64,000 bases of DNA from Clostridia bacterium (GCA_016287245.1 JAEEWG010000001.1:1-64000); one strand, 5' to 3'; shown: positions 25,569 to 34,451, counted from the first letter of the stretch. The notes: generated from the letters alone by a model not told the origin. Program-made: numbers and translations.

Positions 25569-26605
25569 GTAAAAGATTTGTTCTCGATCTCGATCTTCCC
25601 GCCTGGGAAGAATATATGAAGGAGAAGGGATTTCCGAAATTCCGGGCTTCCCAGATCTACTCCTGGTACAGTAAGGGCGTTCTCGACATGGATAAGATGA
25701 GTAATGTCCCGGGTGCCGTAAAAGACGCGATCCGCGAAGATTTCGTCTATGAGAGCATGAGTATCGATAAGCATCTGGTGTCAAAGATCGACGGGACACA
25801 GAAGTTCGTGTTCCACCTATATGACGGGCACTGCATCGAGACGGTCCTCATGCGCTATAAGACCGGGCTTTCGATATGTATCTCCTCCCAGGCCGGATGC
25901 AAGATGGGCTGCCGTTTCTGCGCCTCCGCGCATGCCGGTTTCGGAAGATCCCTGACCCGCGGCGAGATGCTCGGACAGGTGCTCCTGGCGGGTTCTTTTG
26001 CAGGAGAGAGGATCCACAGCGTGGTCGTCATGGGAATCGGCGAACCCTTCGATAACTATGACGAACTGATCGGCTTTTTACACCTCGCCAATGACGAAAA
26101 GGGCTTGAACTTGGGCGCCCGCCACATCACCGTGTCAACTTGCGGTCTTGTGCCGCAAATGATACAATTTTCGGAGAATGATATGCAGGTGAACCTGTCG
26201 GTCTCCCTACATGCGCCAAACGATGAACTGAGAAAGAGCATCATGCCGATCGCGAATAAATACAGCCTTTCGGAGCTCCTCGACGCCTGTCGTACCTATG
26301 AGCGCAATACGAACAGGAGGATCACTTTCGAGTATTCTCTGTTCGACGGGGTCAACGATACACCGGAGTGCGCCAGGGAACTGGCGAAGGTCTTAAAGGG
26401 CATTCACTGTCATATCAATCTGATCGCTGCCAATGAGTTTGATGGCAGCCCGTTTAAGAGAAGCAAGCCTGCGTCGGTACGCGCCTTCCAGGATCTTCTC
26501 GAGAAACTCGGCATGACCGTGACCCTCCGAAGGGAGATGGGTACGGATATTATGGCCGCCTGCGGTCAGTTGCGCAGAGGTTTGCAGGAGAAGAAAGAGA
26601 CATGA
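25565..26605 (+). CDS. rlmN: Dual-specificity 23S rRNA/tRNA (adenine-C2)-methyltransferase RlmN
   Basis: 346 residues. It is a radical-SAM enzyme that methylates A2503 of 23S rRNA and A37 of tRNAs. The 4Fe-4S CxxxCxxC motif is in AGCKMGCRFCASAHAGF, and the late conserved Cys is in MAACGQLR near the C-terminus. The gene overlaps both neighbours by 4 nt. A promoter-like sequence within it (26140-26168) could serve the next two genes. Confidence 0.96.
   Translation: MSKRFVLDLDLPAWEEYMKEKGFPKFRASQIYSWYSKGVLDMDKMSNVPGAVKDAIREDFVYESMSIDKHLVSKIDGTQKFVFHLYDGHCIETVLMRYKTGLSICISSQAGCKMGCRFCASAHAGFGRSLTRGEMLGQVLLAGSFAGERIHSVVVMGIGEPFDNYDELIGFLHLANDEKGLNLGARHITVSTCGLVPQMIQFSENDMQVNLSVSLHAPNDELRKSIMPIANKYSLSELLDACRTYERNTNRRITFEYSLFDGVNDTPECARELAKVLKGIHCHINLIAANEFDGSPFKRSKPASVRAFQDLLEKLGMTVTLRREMGTDIMAACGQLRRGLQEKKET
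26140..26168 (+). promoter_or_regulatory. Candidate internal promoter in rlmN for the PP2C/pknB pair
   Basis: TTGCGG (26140-26145), 17 nt, TACAAT (26163-26168) with TG in the extended position. It lies inside coding sequence about 430 bp before the phosphatase gene. Confidence 0.5.
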
Positions 26606-27357
26606 AAGTAGTGAGTGTATCCGACAAAGGTCTGGTGCGCACAAACAATGAGGATTGTCTTTCCGTGTTTTCCGTGGGAAAAGACGAGTGTTTCGTCATC
26701 GCGGACGGCATGGGCGGTCATGCAGCAGGGGAACTGGCCAGCCAGACGGCGGTCGAATATGTGACCCAGTCTTTGAATGACTATCTTTTCGAAGCGGACG
26801 ATCCCCAGAAACTTTTAAAACTCCTTTCTTTTACTTTGGAAAAAGCAAACGTGAAGGTGTACCTCGCCTCTCTCGGCAGTTTCCGTTACCGGGGCATGGG
26901 TACGACACTTACGGTAGCTGTCGTTCGAGATAAGACACTTTATCTTTCGCATATCGGCGACTGCCGGGCCTATCTTCTTCACGGACAGAAACTGCAGACA
27001 CTGACGACCGACCATACACTGGTGCAGCGGATGGTGGAAAAGGGCATGATCACGAAGGAGGAGGCGAGAAGTCATCCGAAGCGTCATGTGCTTCTTCGTT
27101 CCCTGGGCGTGAATGAGTATGTCAAGCCGGACACCTTCTCAGTTGCAATTAGTAATGGAGATGTTATACTTTTGTGTTCAGATGGCCTTTACGGCTGTGT
27201 GGAAGACAAAACGATACGGGCGGTGCTTCGTAAGCACAAGGATCTGAACTACTGTCTTCAGCTCCTGAAAGACCTGGCCGAAGCGGCCGGCGCCCCGGAC
27301 AACATATCGATGATCATCGCAGAGTGCGAGATACGAAAAAATAAGGAGAAAGCATGA
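26602..27357 (+). CDS. prpC: PP2C-type Ser/Thr protein phosphatase (PrpC/Stp)
   Basis: 251 residues. It is a metal-dependent phosphatase that reverses PknB phosphorylation. Motifs are RTNNEDCLSVF, ADGMGGHAAGE, SHIGDCRAYLL and LLCSDGLYGCVED, with APDNISMI near the end, which cover the metal-binding Asp residues. It overlaps rlmN and pknB by 4 nt each, the standard phosphatase-kinase pair of Bacillota. Confidence 0.94.
   Translation: MKVVSVSDKGLVRTNNEDCLSVFSVGKDECFVIADGMGGHAAGELASQTAVEYVTQSLNDYLFEADDPQKLLKLLSFTLEKANVKVYLASLGSFRYRGMGTTLTVAVVRDKTLYLSHIGDCRAYLLHGQKLQTLTTDHTLVQRMVEKGMITKEEARSHPKRHVLLRSLGVNEYVKPDTFSVAISNGDVILLCSDGLYGCVEDKTIRAVLRKHKDLNYCLQLLKDLAEAAGAPDNISMIIAECEIRKNKEKA
27143..27170 (+). 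promoter_or_regulatory. Candidate internal promoter for pknB
   Basis: TTGCAA (27143-27148), 16 nt, TATACT (27165-27170) with TGn just before the -10. It lies in an unusually AT-rich stretch of the phosphatase gene, about 190 bp upstream of pknB. Confidence 0.5.
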
Positions 27358-29561
27358 GTACGACAATGAGCCCGGAGGGCATGATACTAGGTGGAAGATA
27401 CAGGATCATTAAGTTGATCGGTTCCGGGGGTATGGCGGATGTATATCTGGCCACGGACCTTTCTTCGGGAATGAACGTAGCGATCAAGATCCTGAAGCAG
27501 GAATTTGCTACCAATCTGGAATTCATCAAGCGCTTTGATACGGAGGCCAAAGCCGCTTCATCGCTTTCGCATGCCAACATCGTTCATGTATTCGGTGTCG
27601 GACAGGAAGGTAATATCCGCTATATGGTGCAGGAATATGTCGAAGGTATCACCGTCAAGGACATGATCCTGCAGAACGGACATCTCGACTGGAAGGTCGC
27701 TGTCCCGATCGTTATTCAGGTAGGTATGGCACTTGATACGGCGCATCAGAACGGTATCGTGCATCGAGACATCAAGCCGCATAACATCCTGATCACCCGT
27801 GACCGTATCGCGAAGGTGACGGACTTCGGTATCGCGCATGCCTCGACAAACCATACGATCACATTGACATCCGGCGGTGCGCTGGGATCGGTTCACTATT
27901 TTTCACCGGAACAGGCCAGAGGCGGTATCGTCAGCCCGAGCTCCGATATTTATTCCCTTGGTGTAACGCTCTTTGAGATGGTGACCGGACGCGTTCCTTT
28001 TGACGGGGAAAACTCTGTCGCGATCGCCGTGAAGCATCTTCAGGAGCCGGTGCCGTATGCATCCTCCTTTGTTCCGGGCATTCCGCAGGGCCTCGATGCG
28101 ATCATCCAGAAGGCTATGCAGAAAGATCCGAAACTCCGTTATAAGTCCATCCGTGAGATGGTCACCGAACTTGATTCCCTCATGGTGGACCCGAACGGTT
28201 CTTATGGTATCGTGGATACCAATGTCGAATCCCCGAAAGAGAACTTCGATGTGACGGGCGTATCTCCGTCGATCCGTCAGGAGCCCAATTACGGAAAACT
28301 CAAGGATATCGAGCGTTCCATCAAGACGAGAAGAAGATCCAGATGGAAGGATAACCTGATCGTCATCGCGGTCGTGATCCTGATCGTCGGCCTTCTGATC
28401 GGCCTTACGTATCTGGTGACGGATACGCTGAAAAAGTCCGTCAAGCAGGAGACGCAGAATGTATTTATCATTCAGAACTATGTCGGAAAGACCATTGTCG
28501 AAGTCCAGCAGAGTTTTGAAGAACATAACTTCACGACATATAAAGTCGAATATGAAGTCAGGACTGACTATGCGGCCAATGTCGTCATCAAGCAGAATAT
28601 CCAGCCGGGTATGGAGATGAAGAACAACAGCTCCGTAAATGTTTTGATCCTGACAGTAAGTAAAGCGCCGGATGCCGTCGAACTTGAGGACTTTACCGGT
28701 AAAGAATACTCCAAAGTATACGAGAAACTCAAGGTGGACGGATATAACGTTTTCGTCCGGCCGGAGATCGAAAACTCTGTAGAAGAAGGCCTCGTTATCC
28801 GTACCGAACCACCGGCAGGTACTCCTGTGAAGCCCGGATCGGATATTACGATCGTATTTGCCAAGAAGTCTTCGGAGATCGAAGTACCGAATATCATTAA
28901 GCAGGATCTTAAGACCGCCAGAGAGATGATCGATCAGGCTGATCTCGTAGTTGGCGAGATCGAGATCAGTCCGGAACTGCAGGAGCAGGGATTGAGCGAG
29001 ACAGAGCTTTTCGTACTGCTTACAGATCCGAGACCGGGAACGAAGGTCCAGAGAAAGTCTGCGATCCGTATCTATGTCGGAAACGCAGAGGATCTTGAAC
29101 GTGGCGGTACACCGACCCCGACGCCGGAGGTCATTGGATTTGACGTTATGCTCTCTGTCCAGGGCGAAGGCTCTGTGACCGGTGACGGACTCTATGCGCA
29201 GAATACACCGGTTACGATCACGGCTGTACCGAGTATCGGATATCAGTTCGTGGCATGGGTCGATCTCATGAATAACCCGATCAGCTACTCCGCATCCTAC
29301 ACCTTCGTGATGCCTGGAAACGATGTGTACCTGACGGCCGTATTTGAGCCGGTTCCGTCGGCGACACCGTCGCCTACACCGGAACCGTCGCCTACACCGG
29401 AACCGACGCCGACACCGGAGCCGACACCGACTCCGGTTCCGCCGCCGTCTGAACCTGGTGACCCGAATCCGCCGGCACCGCCGGCCGGAGGGGATCCGCG
29501 TAGCGAAGATGTCGAAAACATCGAACAACATCACTTCGGAAGAAAACATGTGCGGAATTGA
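27354..29561 (+). CDS. pknB: PASTA-domain Ser/Thr protein kinase PknB/PrkC with an unusual C-terminal extension
   Basis: 735 residues. The Hanks-type kinase domain (about 14-280) shows GSGGMADVYLA, IVHRDIKPHNIL and DFGIA. A membrane helix lies at about 332-356, followed by three PASTA domains (starting near 366, 439 and 507) that in this family bind muropeptides or lipid II. It then continues with a bacterial-repeat domain (about 592-666, with GYQFVAWVD and VYLTAVFEP) and a Pro/Thr-rich tail of PTPEP units. Most PrkC proteins end after the PASTA repeats, so the added domain and stalk are notable. It probably senses the wall and phosphorylates division and translation targets; rsgA, whose product is a known PrkC substrate in Bacillus, follows. 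Confidence 0.94.
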   Translation: MSTTMSPEGMILGGRYRIIKLIGSGGMADVYLATDLSSGMNVAIKILKQEFATNLEFIKRFDTEAKAASSLSHANIVHVFGVGQEGNIRYMVQEYVEGITVKDMILQNGHLDWKVAVPIVIQVGMALDTAHQNGIVHRDIKPHNILITRDRIAKVTDFGIAHASTNHTITLTSGGALGSVHYFSPEQARGGIVSPSSDIYSLGVTLFEMVTGRVPFDGENSVAIAVKHLQEPVPYASSFVPGIPQGLDAIIQKAMQKDPKLRYKSIREMVTELDSLMVDPNGSYGIVDTNVESPKENFDVTGVSPSIRQEPNYGKLKDIERSIKTRRRSRWKDNLIVIAVVILIVGLLIGLTYLVTDTLKKSVKQETQNVFIIQNYVGKTIVEVQQSFEEHNFTTYKVEYEVRTDYAANVVIKQNIQPGMEMKNNSSVNVLILTVSKAPDAVELEDFTGKEYSKVYEKLKVDGYNVFVRPEIENSVEEGLVIRTEPPAGTPVKPGSDITIVFAKKSSEIEVPNIIKQDLKTAREMIDQADLVVGEIEISPELQEQGLSETELFVLLTDPRPGTKVQRKSAIRIYVGNAEDLERGGTPTPTPEVIGFDVMLSVQGEGSVTGDGLYAQNTPVTITAVPSIGYQFVAWVDLMNNPISYSASYTFVMPGNDVYLTAVFEPVPSATPSPTPEPSPTPEPTPTPEPTPTPVPPPSEPGDPNPPAPPAGGDPRSEDVENIEQHHFGRKHVRN

Positions 29562-29574
29562 AGGGCAGACGTTC

Positions 29575-30462
29575 ATGGGGGAACAGAAGAATGGCAGGAT
29601 CACAAAGGGCATAGGCGGATCGTATACGATCCTTCTTGAAGAAGGCTCCTCTGTGCTTGCCTATCCGAGAGGCATATTCCGCAAAAGTAAACTGACGCCG
29701 ACAGTCGGCGATTTCTGTTCGGTCGAGCCGTCAGGTGATCCCGATATTCCTTATACGATCGTCTCTATTAAAGAGCGGAAGAATCTTCTGATCCGTCCCA
29801 GCGTTGCCAATATCGATATCCTGATCATCGCCGTTTCGACCTTCGATCCGGAGCCGGACCTGAAGCTTCTCGATAAGCTTCTGACCATATGCGCCAAGCT
29901 TCGTATCCAGCCACTGATCTGGCTGACGAAGACGGATCTGTCTCGGGAGCGCGCAGATGAGCTTTCGGAAGAATACAGAAACGCGGGTTTTCAAGTGGTC
30001 GAATCCTCTGAAGATACTATGCTTCCGCAAAAGCAGATCCATGAGATCTTTTCCGGACATACCGTGGGTATTGCCGGTCAGTCCGGTGTCGGGAAATCCA
30101 CGCTCTGCCACCGATTGACGGGCATGGATCATATCGAAGTCGGTAATATCAGTGAACGGCTGAAAAGAGGAAAGCATACGACGCGCCATGTTGAGCTTTT
30201 CCCGTATGAGGGCGGCTTTCTGATCGATACGCCCGGTTTCTCCTCGCTTGATGTGGACCGGATCGGCCTTCTGGAAGAAGATCTCATCGGCGGATACCCG
30301 GAACTTCAGGCGATACGAGGGAAGTGCCGCTTCCTCGACTGCCGGCATAACGGCGAGCTCGGATGTGCTGTGGACGAAAGCGGGATTTCTTCGGGAAGAC
30401 TTGCGCGCTATCGTGAATTTTTAGATATAATAATAGAGAATTCGAAAAGATACGGGAAATAG
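29575..30462 (+). CDS. rsgA: Ribosome small-subunit-dependent GTPase RsgA
   Basis: About 295 residues from ATG 29575, which gives the family N-terminus (GRITKGIGGSYTI); ATG 29548, overlapping the pknB end and behind GGAAG, is an alternative. It assists late 30S maturation. The circularly permuted GTPase order is clear: OB-like domain with RGIFRKSKLTPTVGDF, G4 TKTD, then G1 AGQSGVGKSTL and G3 DTPGFSS, and the C-terminal zinc motif CRFLDCRHNGELGC. The location after pknB is typical. Confidence 0.95.
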   Translation: MGEQKNGRITKGIGGSYTILLEEGSSVLAYPRGIFRKSKLTPTVGDFCSVEPSGDPDIPYTIVSIKERKNLLIRPSVANIDILIIAVSTFDPEPDLKLLDKLLTICAKLRIQPLIWLTKTDLSRERADELSEEYRNAGFQVVESSEDTMLPQKQIHEIFSGHTVGIAGQSGVGKSTLCHRLTGMDHIEVGNISERLKRGKHTTRHVELFPYEGGFLIDTPGFSSLDVDRIGLLEEDLIGGYPELQAIRGKCRFLDCRHNGELGCAVDESGISSGRLARYREFLDIIIENSKRYGK

Positions 30463-30478
30463 AAGGAAGGTTTGTTAC

Positions 30479-31138
30479 ATGAACGATGTGGTGATCGCAC
30501 CATCCATACTGGCTGCGGACTGTGGCCGTCTCAATGAAGAGATCAAAGAAGTGGAGGCGGCGACTTCGTATCTGCATATCGACGTAATGGACGGCCATTA
30601 TGTTCCGAATCTGACGTTCGGTGTTCCGGTCGTGGAGTCGATCCGCAAAGCAACGAACATGATCTTTGACGTGCACCTTATGGTCACGAACCCTATGGAC
30701 TTCTTTAAGCCTTTTGCCGATGCCGGCGCGGATATGCTCACTTTCCATGTGGAAACAGTAGAGGATCCGGATGCTGCCATCGACGCGATACGTAAACTCG
30801 GAAAGAGAGCGGGTATCTCGATCCATCCTGATACGCCTATTGAAAAAGTACTGCCTTACGTGACCAAGTGCGATCTGGTACTGGTCATGTCCGTCCGACC
30901 GGGTTTTGGCGGCCAGCACTTTATGGAGGAATCTCTTTCGAGAATAGCTGCAGTAAGAAAAGTCATCGATGAAAACGATGCTGACACCATTATTTCGGTG
31001 GACGGCGGGATCTGCGATGAGACGGCACCACGTGTCGTATCTGCCGGCGCCAGCTATCTTGTAGCAGGATCTGCAGTTTTCTCCAATAAGGATCACGCCA
31101 GAGCGGTAAAGGAGCTCCTCTCGTGTGCGTTGTCGTAA
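30479..31138 (+). CDS. rpe: Ribulose-phosphate 3-epimerase
   Basis: 219 residues. It interconverts ribulose 5-phosphate and xylulose 5-phosphate in the pentose phosphate pathway. The TIM-barrel signature is intact: APSILAADCGRL, then LHIDVMDGHYVPNLTFG, HLMVTNP, MSVRPGFGGQHFM and VDGGI. ATG follows AAGGAAGG. A TATAAT at 30426 in the end of rsgA may give extra transcription. It overlaps thiN by 16 nt. Confidence 0.96.
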   Translation: MNDVVIAPSILAADCGRLNEEIKEVEAATSYLHIDVMDGHYVPNLTFGVPVVESIRKATNMIFDVHLMVTNPMDFFKPFADAGADMLTFHVETVEDPDAAIDAIRKLGKRAGISIHPDTPIEKVLPYVTKCDLVLVMSVRPGFGGQHFMEESLSRIAAVRKVIDENDADTIISVDGGICDETAPRVVSAGASYLVAGSAVFSNKDHARAVKELLSCALS

Positions 31139-31776
31139 TCGCCGGCGGTCCGAATAAGAATATCGGAAATCTCCTTCCCATTATTAAAAGTGCGGAATCA
31201 GTCATCTGCGCCGACAGCGGTGCAGATTCTCTCATGCCTTATCACATCGTGCCCGACACAGTCTGGGGCGATATGGATTCCATTTCCGAAGAGACTGTTT
31301 CCTGGCTTAAGGCCAATCAGGTGTCCCATAAGCTCTTTCCTGTCGAAAAGGATATGACGGATTCGGAGCTTTGTCTTTTAAGTGTTCCGAAGGAAAAGGA
31401 TATCCTCTTTGTGACCTCCTTAGTAGGGCGGCTCGATCACGTGATGTCGAATATGCTCCTTGTGATGCGTCTTCATGAGGAGGGCTATTCCATTACGGCT
31501 ACTGATGGGACGACATGGGTCTATCCGATGAAAGGCAAGGCTTCCTGGCGCGTTTCCGACGAACTGGCATTAAAAGAGAACACCTGCTCGCTGATCCCTC
31601 TTGGGAAAGGCGCCTGCTGTGTATCCTCTGTCGGTATGAAGTATCTTCTTTCGGATCACGATATCGTACCGGGCAGTTCTTTTACCGTAAGCAACGAATT
31701 TGATATGGAAGAAAAAGAGCATGGCTTCGACATGAAAGACGGAACCATGCTCGTGATCGTTACTCCTAAAGTCTAA
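31123..31776 (+). CDS. thiN: Thiamine diphosphokinase
   Basis: 217 residues, GTG start behind AAAGGAG and inside the end of rpe. It makes thiamine diphosphate from thiamine and ATP. CADSGADSL and VWGDMDSISEE are the conserved nucleotide and metal motifs of thiamine pyrophosphokinases, followed by DMTDSELCLL and GRLDHVMSN. Position at the end of the pknB-rsgA-rpe string is common in Bacillota. Confidence 0.94.
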   Translation: MCVVVIAGGPNKNIGNLLPIIKSAESVICADSGADSLMPYHIVPDTVWGDMDSISEETVSWLKANQVSHKLFPVEKDMTDSELCLLSVPKEKDILFVTSLVGRLDHVMSNMLLVMRLHEEGYSITATDGTTWVYPMKGKASWRVSDELALKENTCSLIPLGKGACCVSSVGMKYLLSDHDIVPGSSFTVSNEFDMEEKEHGFDMKDGTMLVIVTPKV

Positions 31777-31788
31777 GGATAAAAGTTC

Positions 31789-32964
31789 TTATTTCTTAAG
31801 CCCCAGTTCTTTTGCGATAGCTTCGAAGGCATCCCGGGAACCGGTGATCGTCTTTTCCGATACGCAGAATGCAAGACGCACATATCCCTCGCGCTTAAAT
31901 GCAGAACCCGGAACGACTAATACGTTATACTTCGCGCAGACTTCGCAGAAAGCTGTATCCTCGATAGGTGTCTTCATGAAAAGATAAAGCGCACCCTGCG
32001 GCTTAGTGCAGGTGAATCCTGCTTCTGTGATGATATCGTAAAGCAGATTTCTTCTTCTTTCGTAGTTCGGCACATCCACCTTCGCATTCAGGGCCTTGGC
32101 AACGACGCGCTGCATAAGGGCCGGTGCGTTGACGGCTCCGAGGATACGGTTACAGAGAACTAGTGCCTGGGTAAGAAGTTCAAAATCTTCATGCTTCGGG
32201 CTGACACAGGTATAACCGATACGCTCGCCCGGAAGAGAAAGAGACTTACTCCAGGAGAAGCAGATGATCAGGTTGTCAAAGTAGGAGAGGGAAGAAGGAA
32301 CCTTCATTCCGTCATATGCCAGATCGATATACGGTTCATCGGAGATGATATGGATGACATGATCCTGCTTCTTAAGAAGTGCATTGAGCTCGATCAGGGT
32401 CTCCTTCGGGTAGATCGCTCCACTCGGATTGTTCGGAGAGTTAACGATGATCGCCTTTGTCTTCGGTGTGATGGCCTTTTCGATCTCGGACATGATCGGA
32501 AGGAATGTATCCGGGTCAGTATTCACAATGACCGGTACTCCTTTGGCATTGCTGATATAGTTGAGATATTCGAGGAAGAATGGCGCGAGAAGAATGATCT
32601 CGTCTCCCGGCTCGACAATAGCGCGCAGGATGTTGTTCATGCCGGAGGCCGCACCGCAGGTCATGCAGATCGAATCGATCCCGATAGATACGCCGCTCTC
32701 GGCAGAGAGCTTATCTGCAATCGCCTGTCTTGTCTCAGGGTAACCGGCATTTGCCATATAGCCGTGCATACCGGGAATGTCTGCATTTGCAAGCTCGATC
32801 AGAGCATCTTTTACTTCCTTTGGCGGTTCAAGGTCCGGGTTACCGATGGAAAAATCGAATACCTTATCCTCGCCGTAGATCTTCTTAAGTCTGGCGCCCT
32901 CATCGAACATTTTGCGGATAAGGGATCCGCCGGAGAGCTTCTGTTCTATTTCTTTTGAAATCAT
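31789..32964 (-). CDS. Pyridoxal-phosphate-dependent class I aminotransferase
   Basis: About 391 residues, read on the minus strand, convergent with thiN. Fold-type I features are DFSIGNPDLEPP, MTCGAASGMNNILRA, VNSPNNPSGAIY and SWSKSLSLPGERIGY (PLP-binding Lys), with RLAFCVSE near the C-terminus. It probably transfers the amino group of aspartate or a related amino acid; the exact substrate is not resolved. The chosen start follows AGGAAGTGG; an ATG seven codons upstream has no ribosome-binding site. An extended -10 promoter lies about 40 bp upstream. Confidence 0.9.
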   Translation of the reverse strand: MISKEIEQKLSGGSLIRKMFDEGARLKKIYGEDKVFDFSIGNPDLEPPKEVKDALIELANADIPGMHGYMANAGYPETRQAIADKLSAESGVSIGIDSICMTCGAASGMNNILRAIVEPGDEIILLAPFFLEYLNYISNAKGVPVIVNTDPDTFLPIMSEIEKAITPKTKAIIVNSPNNPSGAIYPKETLIELNALLKKQDHVIHIISDEPYIDLAYDGMKVPSSLSYFDNLIICFSWSKSLSLPGERIGYTCVSPKHEDFELLTQALVLCNRILGAVNAPALMQRVVAKALNAKVDVPNYERRRNLLYDIITEAGFTCTKPQGALYLFMKTPIEDTAFCEVCAKYNVLVVPGSAFKREGYVRLAFCVSEKTITGSRDAFEAIAKELGLKK

Positions 32965-33002
32965 GTCGTCCACTTCCTTAATCATAGGATTTGCTATATG
33001 GG

Positions 33003-33011
33003 ATTATAGCA
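33003..33011 (-). promoter_or_regulatory. Extended -10 promoter for the aminotransferase
   Basis: On the minus strand this reads TGCTATAAT, an exact extended -10, about 40 bp from the start codon. No clear -35 is present. Confidence 0.65.
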
Positions 33012-33119
33012 TAATAAGGAACGACTGGGTTATTAACTATGAAGGTATGGCGCAAAGAGGGATTTTCATGTAAAATATGTGAGGTTGCAGAAGATCTCGA
33101 AGAAAAATGGATTTTTTGC

Positions 33120-33148
33120 TTGACAAGCCGGTGACTAACGATTATTAT
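33120..33148 (+). promoter_or_regulatory. Sigma-A promoter of the infC-rpmI-rplT operon
   Basis: TTGACA (33120-33125), 17 nt, TATTAT (33143-33148): a near-consensus sigma-A promoter. It gives a leader of about 140 nt before infC. The same hexamers and spacing recur at the tRNA-Pro gene (47294). Confidence 0.85.
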
Positions 33149-33154
33149 GTTGAA

Positions 33155-33294
33155 GTTACAGCAAGTAGGAGTTTCCGCTTCTCACCTCAAGTTTCGATGA
33201 AGAGGTTCACTAAAGTGGCTTATTTTGAAGTAAGTTTTGACGGAGTGAAGCGGAATGTTTCACTCCGTTTTTGATTTGAAGGAGGTGTGTTCTT
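33155..33294 (+). promoter_or_regulatory. infC operon leader, candidate ribosomal protein L20-type autoregulatory leader
   Basis: A 140-nt untranslated leader lies between the promoter and infC and ends in an intrinsic terminator. In Bacillus and relatives, L20 binds a comparable leader and causes premature termination of this operon. The location and the terminator support that model; I cannot verify the L20-binding fold by eye. Confidence 0.6.
33240..33272 (+). terminator. Leader attenuator upstream of infC
   Basis: ACGGAGTGAAG (33240-33250) pairs with TTTCACTCCGT (33258-33268) around a 7-nt loop, followed by a T run. It lies just upstream of the AAGGAGGT site of infC, so it must be bypassed for expression. 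Confidence 0.8.
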
Positions 33295-33816
33295 ATCGCC
33301 AGACAAACGAATGGGCAGCCGATCAACGAAGAGATTCGTTTTGAGAAGGTGCGACTGATTGATGCAGATGGTACGATGGTTGGTATCGTTCCGATCGAGC
33401 AGGCCAGAAAGGCCGCTGATCTTGCAGGACTTGATCTTGTACTGATCGCAAATAACCCGGACAACCCGGTCTGCAAAGTAATGGATTACGGCAAGTATCT
33501 GTTTGAGCAGGCTAAGCGTGAGAAGGAAGCCCGTAAGAACCAGAAAGTGATCGAAACAAAGGAAGTCGGCATGAAGCTGACGACAGAAGATCACGATCTG
33601 AATGTCAAGACGAAGAACGCATGTCGTTTCTTAAAGGATGGAAACAGAGTAAAAGTAATCGTGAAGTTCCGTGGCCGTGAAATGGCTTACCAGAATCAGG
33701 GTTACGCTGTAATGGAGAAGTTTGCGTCACTGTGCGCAGAGTTCGGCCAGGTAGATAAGCCGGCCAAGATAGAGGGTAGGAACATGGTCATGTTCCTCGC
33801 TCCGAAGAAAAACTGA
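33295..33816 (+). CDS. infC: Translation initiation factor IF-3, non-canonical ATC start
   Basis: 173 residues from ATC 33295, which lies 8 nt behind a perfect AAGGAGGT. The frame is open between the site and the conserved N-terminus (NEEIRFEKVRLIDADG), whereas the first standard start codon, GTG 33349, would cut off 18 family-conserved residues and has no ribosome-binding site. IF-3 checks start codons and its own gene normally uses a rare start (ATT, ATC or similar) for autoregulation, so the ATC fits. The C-terminal domain includes NVKTKNACRFLKDGNRVKV and FRGREM. rpmI and rplT follow in the classic order. Confidence 0.95.
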   Translation: MARQTNGQPINEEIRFEKVRLIDADGTMVGIVPIEQARKAADLAGLDLVLIANNPDNPVCKVMDYGKYLFEQAKREKEARKNQKVIETKEVGMKLTTEDHDLNVKTKNACRFLKDGNRVKVIVKFRGREMAYQNQGYAVMEKFASLCAEFGQVDKPAKIEGRNMVMFLAPKKN

Positions 33817-33841
33817 TTGTGAATAAGGAGGAAATAGAAAA

Positions 33842-34039
33842 ATGCCTAAGCAGAAAACACACAGTTCGTCTAAGAAAAGATTTAAGGTAACGGGTACAGG
33901 TAAGGTTTTATACTCCCAGGCTTTCCGTCGCCACATCCTCAGCAAGAGACCGAGCAAGAGAATGAGACATCTCCGTCATACTGCGGTCTGCTCTGCTGCT
34001 AATGCGAAGATCATCAAAACAATGGTTCCGTATAAATAA
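33842..34039 (+). CDS. rpmI: 50S ribosomal protein L35
   Basis: 65 residues, very basic, starting [18 protein letters not shown] and containing [17 protein letters not shown], both typical of L35. ATG follows AAGGAGGAAAT. It lies 25 nt after infC and 52 nt before rplT in the same operon. Confidence 0.98.
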   Translation: MPKQKTHSSSKKRFKVTGTGKVLYSQAFRRHILSKRPSKRMRHLRHTAVCSAANAKIIKTMVPYK

Positions 34040-34091
34040 TCGGTGCCGGATGGATTTCAAAGTAAGTTAGTTTTAAGGGAGGAATAATACC

Positions 34092-34445
34092 ATGTCCAGA
34101 GTAAAAAGAGGTATTCGCACAAGAGCGCGTCATCATAAGATTTTGAAGCAGGCTAAGGGCTATTTCGGCCACAAGAGCAAGCTTTTTAAGGTTGCTAACC
34201 AGCAGGTCATGAAGTCCGGTGCTTACGCTTACCGTGACAGAAGAAATAAGAAGAGAGATTTCAGAAAACTGTGGATCCAGCGTATCAACGCTGCTTGCCG
34301 TGTAAACGGTCTTTCCTACAGCCGTTTCATGAATGGCCTTAAGAAGGCGGATATCGCTCTCGACCGTAAGGTCCTGTCTGATATCGCTATCTCCGATCCG
34401 AATGGATTTGCAGCTCTTTGCGAGCAGGCAAAGAACGCGCTTTAA
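34092..34445 (+). CDS. rplT: 50S ribosomal protein L20
   Basis: 117 residues. The opening [19 protein letters not shown], then [19 protein letters not shown], and the globular domain with [18 protein letters not shown] and [10 protein letters not shown] match L20. Besides its assembly role, L20 is the known repressor of this operon in Bacillota, which fits the leader at 33155. ATG follows AGGGAGGAAT. Confidence 0.98.
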   Translation: MSRVKRGIRTRARHHKILKQAKGYFGHKSKLFKVANQQVMKSGAYAYRDRRNKKRDFRKLWIQRINAACRVNGLSYSRFMNGLKKADIALDRKVLSDIAISDPNGFAALCEQAKNAL

Positions 34446-34451
34446 TTTCGC

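Noticed and set aside
29344..29574. N-terminal extension of rsgA into the pknB tail
   Set aside because: The added residues are Arg-rich frame-shifted reading of the PTPEP repeats, and the family N-terminus begins at 29575.
27903..29612. Minus-strand open frame of 569 codons opposite pknB
   Set aside because: Arg-rich low-complexity translation of the antisense of the PASTA and PTPEP regions; no start signal.
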